A DNA stretch of 8,771 bases from Sphingobacteriales bacterium. GTDB lineage: Bacteria; Bacteroidota; Bacteroidia; Chitinophagales; Chitinophagaceae. A program made the position numbers and the translations under genes. The DNA lies in assembly GCA_947463665.1 (NCBI GenBank), contig CANHUD010000083.1, positions 1 through 8,771 on the forward strand, read 5' to 3'. The notes beneath the pieces were generated by a model, which was not told where the DNA came from, searched no databases, and worked only from the letters and a program-made list of their open reading frames with translations. The first letter of the stretch is position 1. Every line of letters starts with the position of its first letter. This document shows positions 7,318-8,771 of this stretch, piece by piece.

Positions 7318-7944
7318 ATGAAAACATTAGGCATCCTGCACGCAGATGATCACCTGCTCTTCTCTCAGGGACTTTCCTCTCTCATCAAAGATCTCCCTGG
7401 CTTCAACTGGCTGGGTAATACCGCTACCCTCTCCGCTACGCTCAACGGTTGCAAACGGCTGAAACCCGATATCCTCCTGCTGGATTATTTCTTCCCGGAT
7501 GGGAACGGGCTGGAACTGGCAAAAACGGTCCGGGAAAACTGGCCGGAAATTCGCATCCTTTTCCTTACCATGCAAAAAGATCTCTACATCATGGAACAAT
7601 CCAGAGCTATAGGCGTGCAGGGGTATCTGCTGAAAAATATCCGGCAGGAAGAACTCGTAGAAGCCCTTGAACAGGTACGAAACGGACACTCCTTCTTCAT
7701 GTGGGAAATGAATGTACATGCACAACAAAATGGCAGCGATAAACTACAACTGCTTAGCGCCAGAGAACGTCAGATCGTAGTGCTGGTGAGTATGGGCCTT
7801 ACATCAGCCGACATCGCCAAAAAACTCAACCTCAGTGAATTCACCGTTTCTACACACCGACGGAATGTACTGCGCAAACTGGAAATCAAAAATGCAGCCC
7901 AGCTCTCCGCTGTAGCTGCCCTGCTGTCGGGAAAGGTAGAATAA
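7318..7944 (+). CDS. NarL/LuxR-family response regulator
   Basis: A 208-residue cytoplasmic DNA-binding regulator, almost certainly phosphorylated by the adjacent kinase. The receiver domain (~1-122) has the acidic pair D10-D11 (HADDH), phosphoacceptor D56 (LLLDYFFPDGNG), T84 (LFLTM) and K106 (YLLKN). All expected switch residues are therefore present. The LuxR-type helix-turn-helix (~145-200) reads LSARERQIVVLVSMG, ADIAKKLNLSEFTVSTHRRNVLRKL, with the recognition helix at FTVSTHRRNVLRKL. I chose the ATG at 7318, which gives the usual MKTLGILHADDH start and follows the kinase TGA by 2 bp. An in-frame TTG at 7312 would add two residues and overlap the kinase stop by four bases, but it is less likely. 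The tight spacing implies coupled translation. Its targets are not shown by the sequence. The divergent surface-protein operon and its own promoter are the natural candidates. Confidence 0.95.
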   Translation: MKTLGILHADDHLLFSQGLSSLIKDLPGFNWLGNTATLSATLNGCKRLKPDILLLDYFFPDGNGLELAKTVRENWPEIRILFLTMQKDLYIMEQSRAIGVQGYLLKNIRQEELVEALEQVRNGHSFFMWEMNVHAQQNGSDKLQLLSARERQIVVLVSMGLTSADIAKKLNLSEFTVSTHRRNVLRKLEIKNAAQLSAVAALLSGKVE

Positions 7945-7980
7945 GTATACGTCAGTAAAGCAACCCATACTGCCATAGCC

Positions 7981-8771
7981 CTACTCCACCAGCACCTTCA
8001 TCGCTCCGGCAATACCATTGAACCGAAGGAAGTAAACCCCTGGAGTAAGCCCATTCGCTTCTACCCGGTTCCGTCGCTCCGTGAGAACAGTAGCCAGCCG
8101 CACCCTTCCCAACACATCAAACAACTCGATGCGCATGGGTTTCAGCACTGCCCGCTCCGCCTCTATCCAGAAATAACCTTTCACCGGATTCGGATACATC
8201 CGTACGCCCTGCTGCTGCAAATACACATTGGTGAGCGATGTAACCACAAAGGATATGGTTTCACTGGTAACGGTACAACCGGCTGCCGACTGAACCCGTA
8301 CACTGTACGTTCCGGAAGCAGTAGGTTTGAACTCCGCAGCACCTGCCCCAACAATATCCGCTCCATCCTTTATCCACTGGTACTGTGCATAGCTTGCGGG
8401 TACACTCAGTGTACCGCTGGCATTGGTAACCACCGGCTTCACAGGAATTACTACATCCACCTCACTCAAACTTACCGCTTTACTGGTATTGCCTACTGTA
8501 TCTTTTAAAATACCCGCTGCCATATTCAGTTTCACCGTATCATTACAAACTCTGCTCAGGAATATATGAAATACAGAACCAGATATACGCTTCACACTAT
8601 CTACTGTACCCGTTCCGGGTAGTATATCGGCAACCAGTGGCACATTCGAAATAAACTCATTCGCCTGCACGGCATACACGGCTTTACGTCCGTTCATACT
8701 TTGTTTCACGAAACTCACTTCCGGATCTTTAGTGTCTTTGTACACCAGTGTTTTCGAAGTTTCTCCTACAT
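7981..8771 (-). CDS. T9SS-sorted Ig-like surface protein, C-terminal part (5' end outside window)
   Basis: The reading frame is open to the window edge, so only the last 262 residues are seen and the N-terminus with its signal peptide is missing. A GTG at 8745 is in frame, but the frame continues upstream as VGETSKTL, so this GTG is very probably internal. In fragment numbering, residues ~45-105 resemble a bacterial Ig-like domain (AAGILKDTVGNTS). Residues ~111-176 form a second Ig/PKD-like domain (YAQYQWIKDGADIVGA, GTYSVRVQSAAGC). Residues ~190-262 are a T9SS type A sorting tail (MYPNPVKGYFWIE, ELFDVLGR, GLTPGVYFLRF). It should be exported through the outer membrane, with the tail removed. 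It converges on the response regulator with a 36-bp gap, so it belongs to a different transcript. The enzymatic or binding domain, if any, lies outside the window. Confidence 0.88.
   Translation of the reverse strand, partial: VGETSKTLVYKDTKDPEVSFVKQSMNGRKAVYAVQANEFISNVPLVADILPGTGTVDSVKRISGSVFHIFLSRVCNDTVKLNMAAGILKDTVGNTSKAVSLSEVDVVIPVKPVVTNASGTLSVPASYAQYQWIKDGADIVGAGAAEFKPTASGTYSVRVQSAAGCTVTSETISFVVTSLTNVYLQQQGVRMYPNPVKGYFWIEAERAVLKPMRIELFDVLGRVRLATVLTERRNRVEANGLTPGVYFLRFNGIAGAMKVLVE

Noticed and set aside
6908..7327. A 139-codon antisense frame over the kinase C-terminus
   Set aside because: It overlaps the clearly conserved HATPase domain on the other strand and has no recognisable features.
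7327..7728. A 133-codon antisense frame over the response regulator
   Set aside because: The plus-strand receiver domain has all its conserved residues here, so the antisense frame is a shadow.
7945..7980. Possible bidirectional terminator between the regulator and the convergent gene (CAGTA 7953-7957 / TACTG 7968-7972)
   Set aside because: The stem is only 5 bp with a 10-base loop and is not followed by a T-run on either strand.
8743..8745. GTG as the start of the last gene
   Set aside because: The frame continues upstream without a stop to the window edge, no signal peptide follows the GTG, and T9SS cargo requires one; it is most likely an internal valine codon.

Overview
The window looks like a chromosomal segment of a Bacteroidota bacterium, most likely of the Chitinophaga type. 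The evidence is two proteins with type IX secretion (T9SS) type A sorting tails, SBBP-type propeller repeats in the 'DFDPG' form, a FISUMP domain, a 7TMR-DISM histidine kinase paired with a NarL/LuxR-type regulator, moderate GC content, and starts with A-rich leaders rather than strong Shine-Dalgarno sites. The genus is inferred from gene style only. I see no RNA gene, CRISPR array, insertion sequence or integrase.

Layout. (1) Positions 58-5387, minus strand: a tight three-gene cluster, probably one operon, read from right to left. It starts with a 1316-residue secreted protein made of 14 propeller-type repeats plus a T9SS tail. After 7 bp comes a secreted TSP3-FISUMP protein of 305 residues, and after 4 bp more a 149-residue cytoplasmic zinc-ribbon protein. 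Positions 1-57 hold only the AT-rich region after this cluster. (2) Positions 5388-5497: a 110-bp divergent intergenic region with an AT-only inverted repeat and an A-tract leader for the propeller gene. (3) Positions 5498-7944, plus strand: a two-component system, with a 7TMR-DISM sensor kinase followed 2 bp later by its response regulator. (4) Positions 7945-7980: a 36-bp convergent gap with no convincing terminator. (5) Positions 7981-8771, minus strand: the C-terminal part of another T9SS-exported protein whose start lies beyond the window.

How they may work together (inference). The kinase has an extracytoplasmic DISMED2-type sensor domain and is divergent from the surface-protein operon. 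The simplest model is a locally encoded signalling pair that controls the exported propeller/FISUMP operon, its own expression, or both. The individual families are well known. The less ordinary points are the 2 x 7 repeat architecture of the large protein, the fusion of an OmpA-style TSP3 linker to a FISUMP domain, and the conserved-looking packing of a cytoplasmic zinc-ribbon protein at the end of a secreted-protein operon. I found no clear sign of an entirely new class of system.
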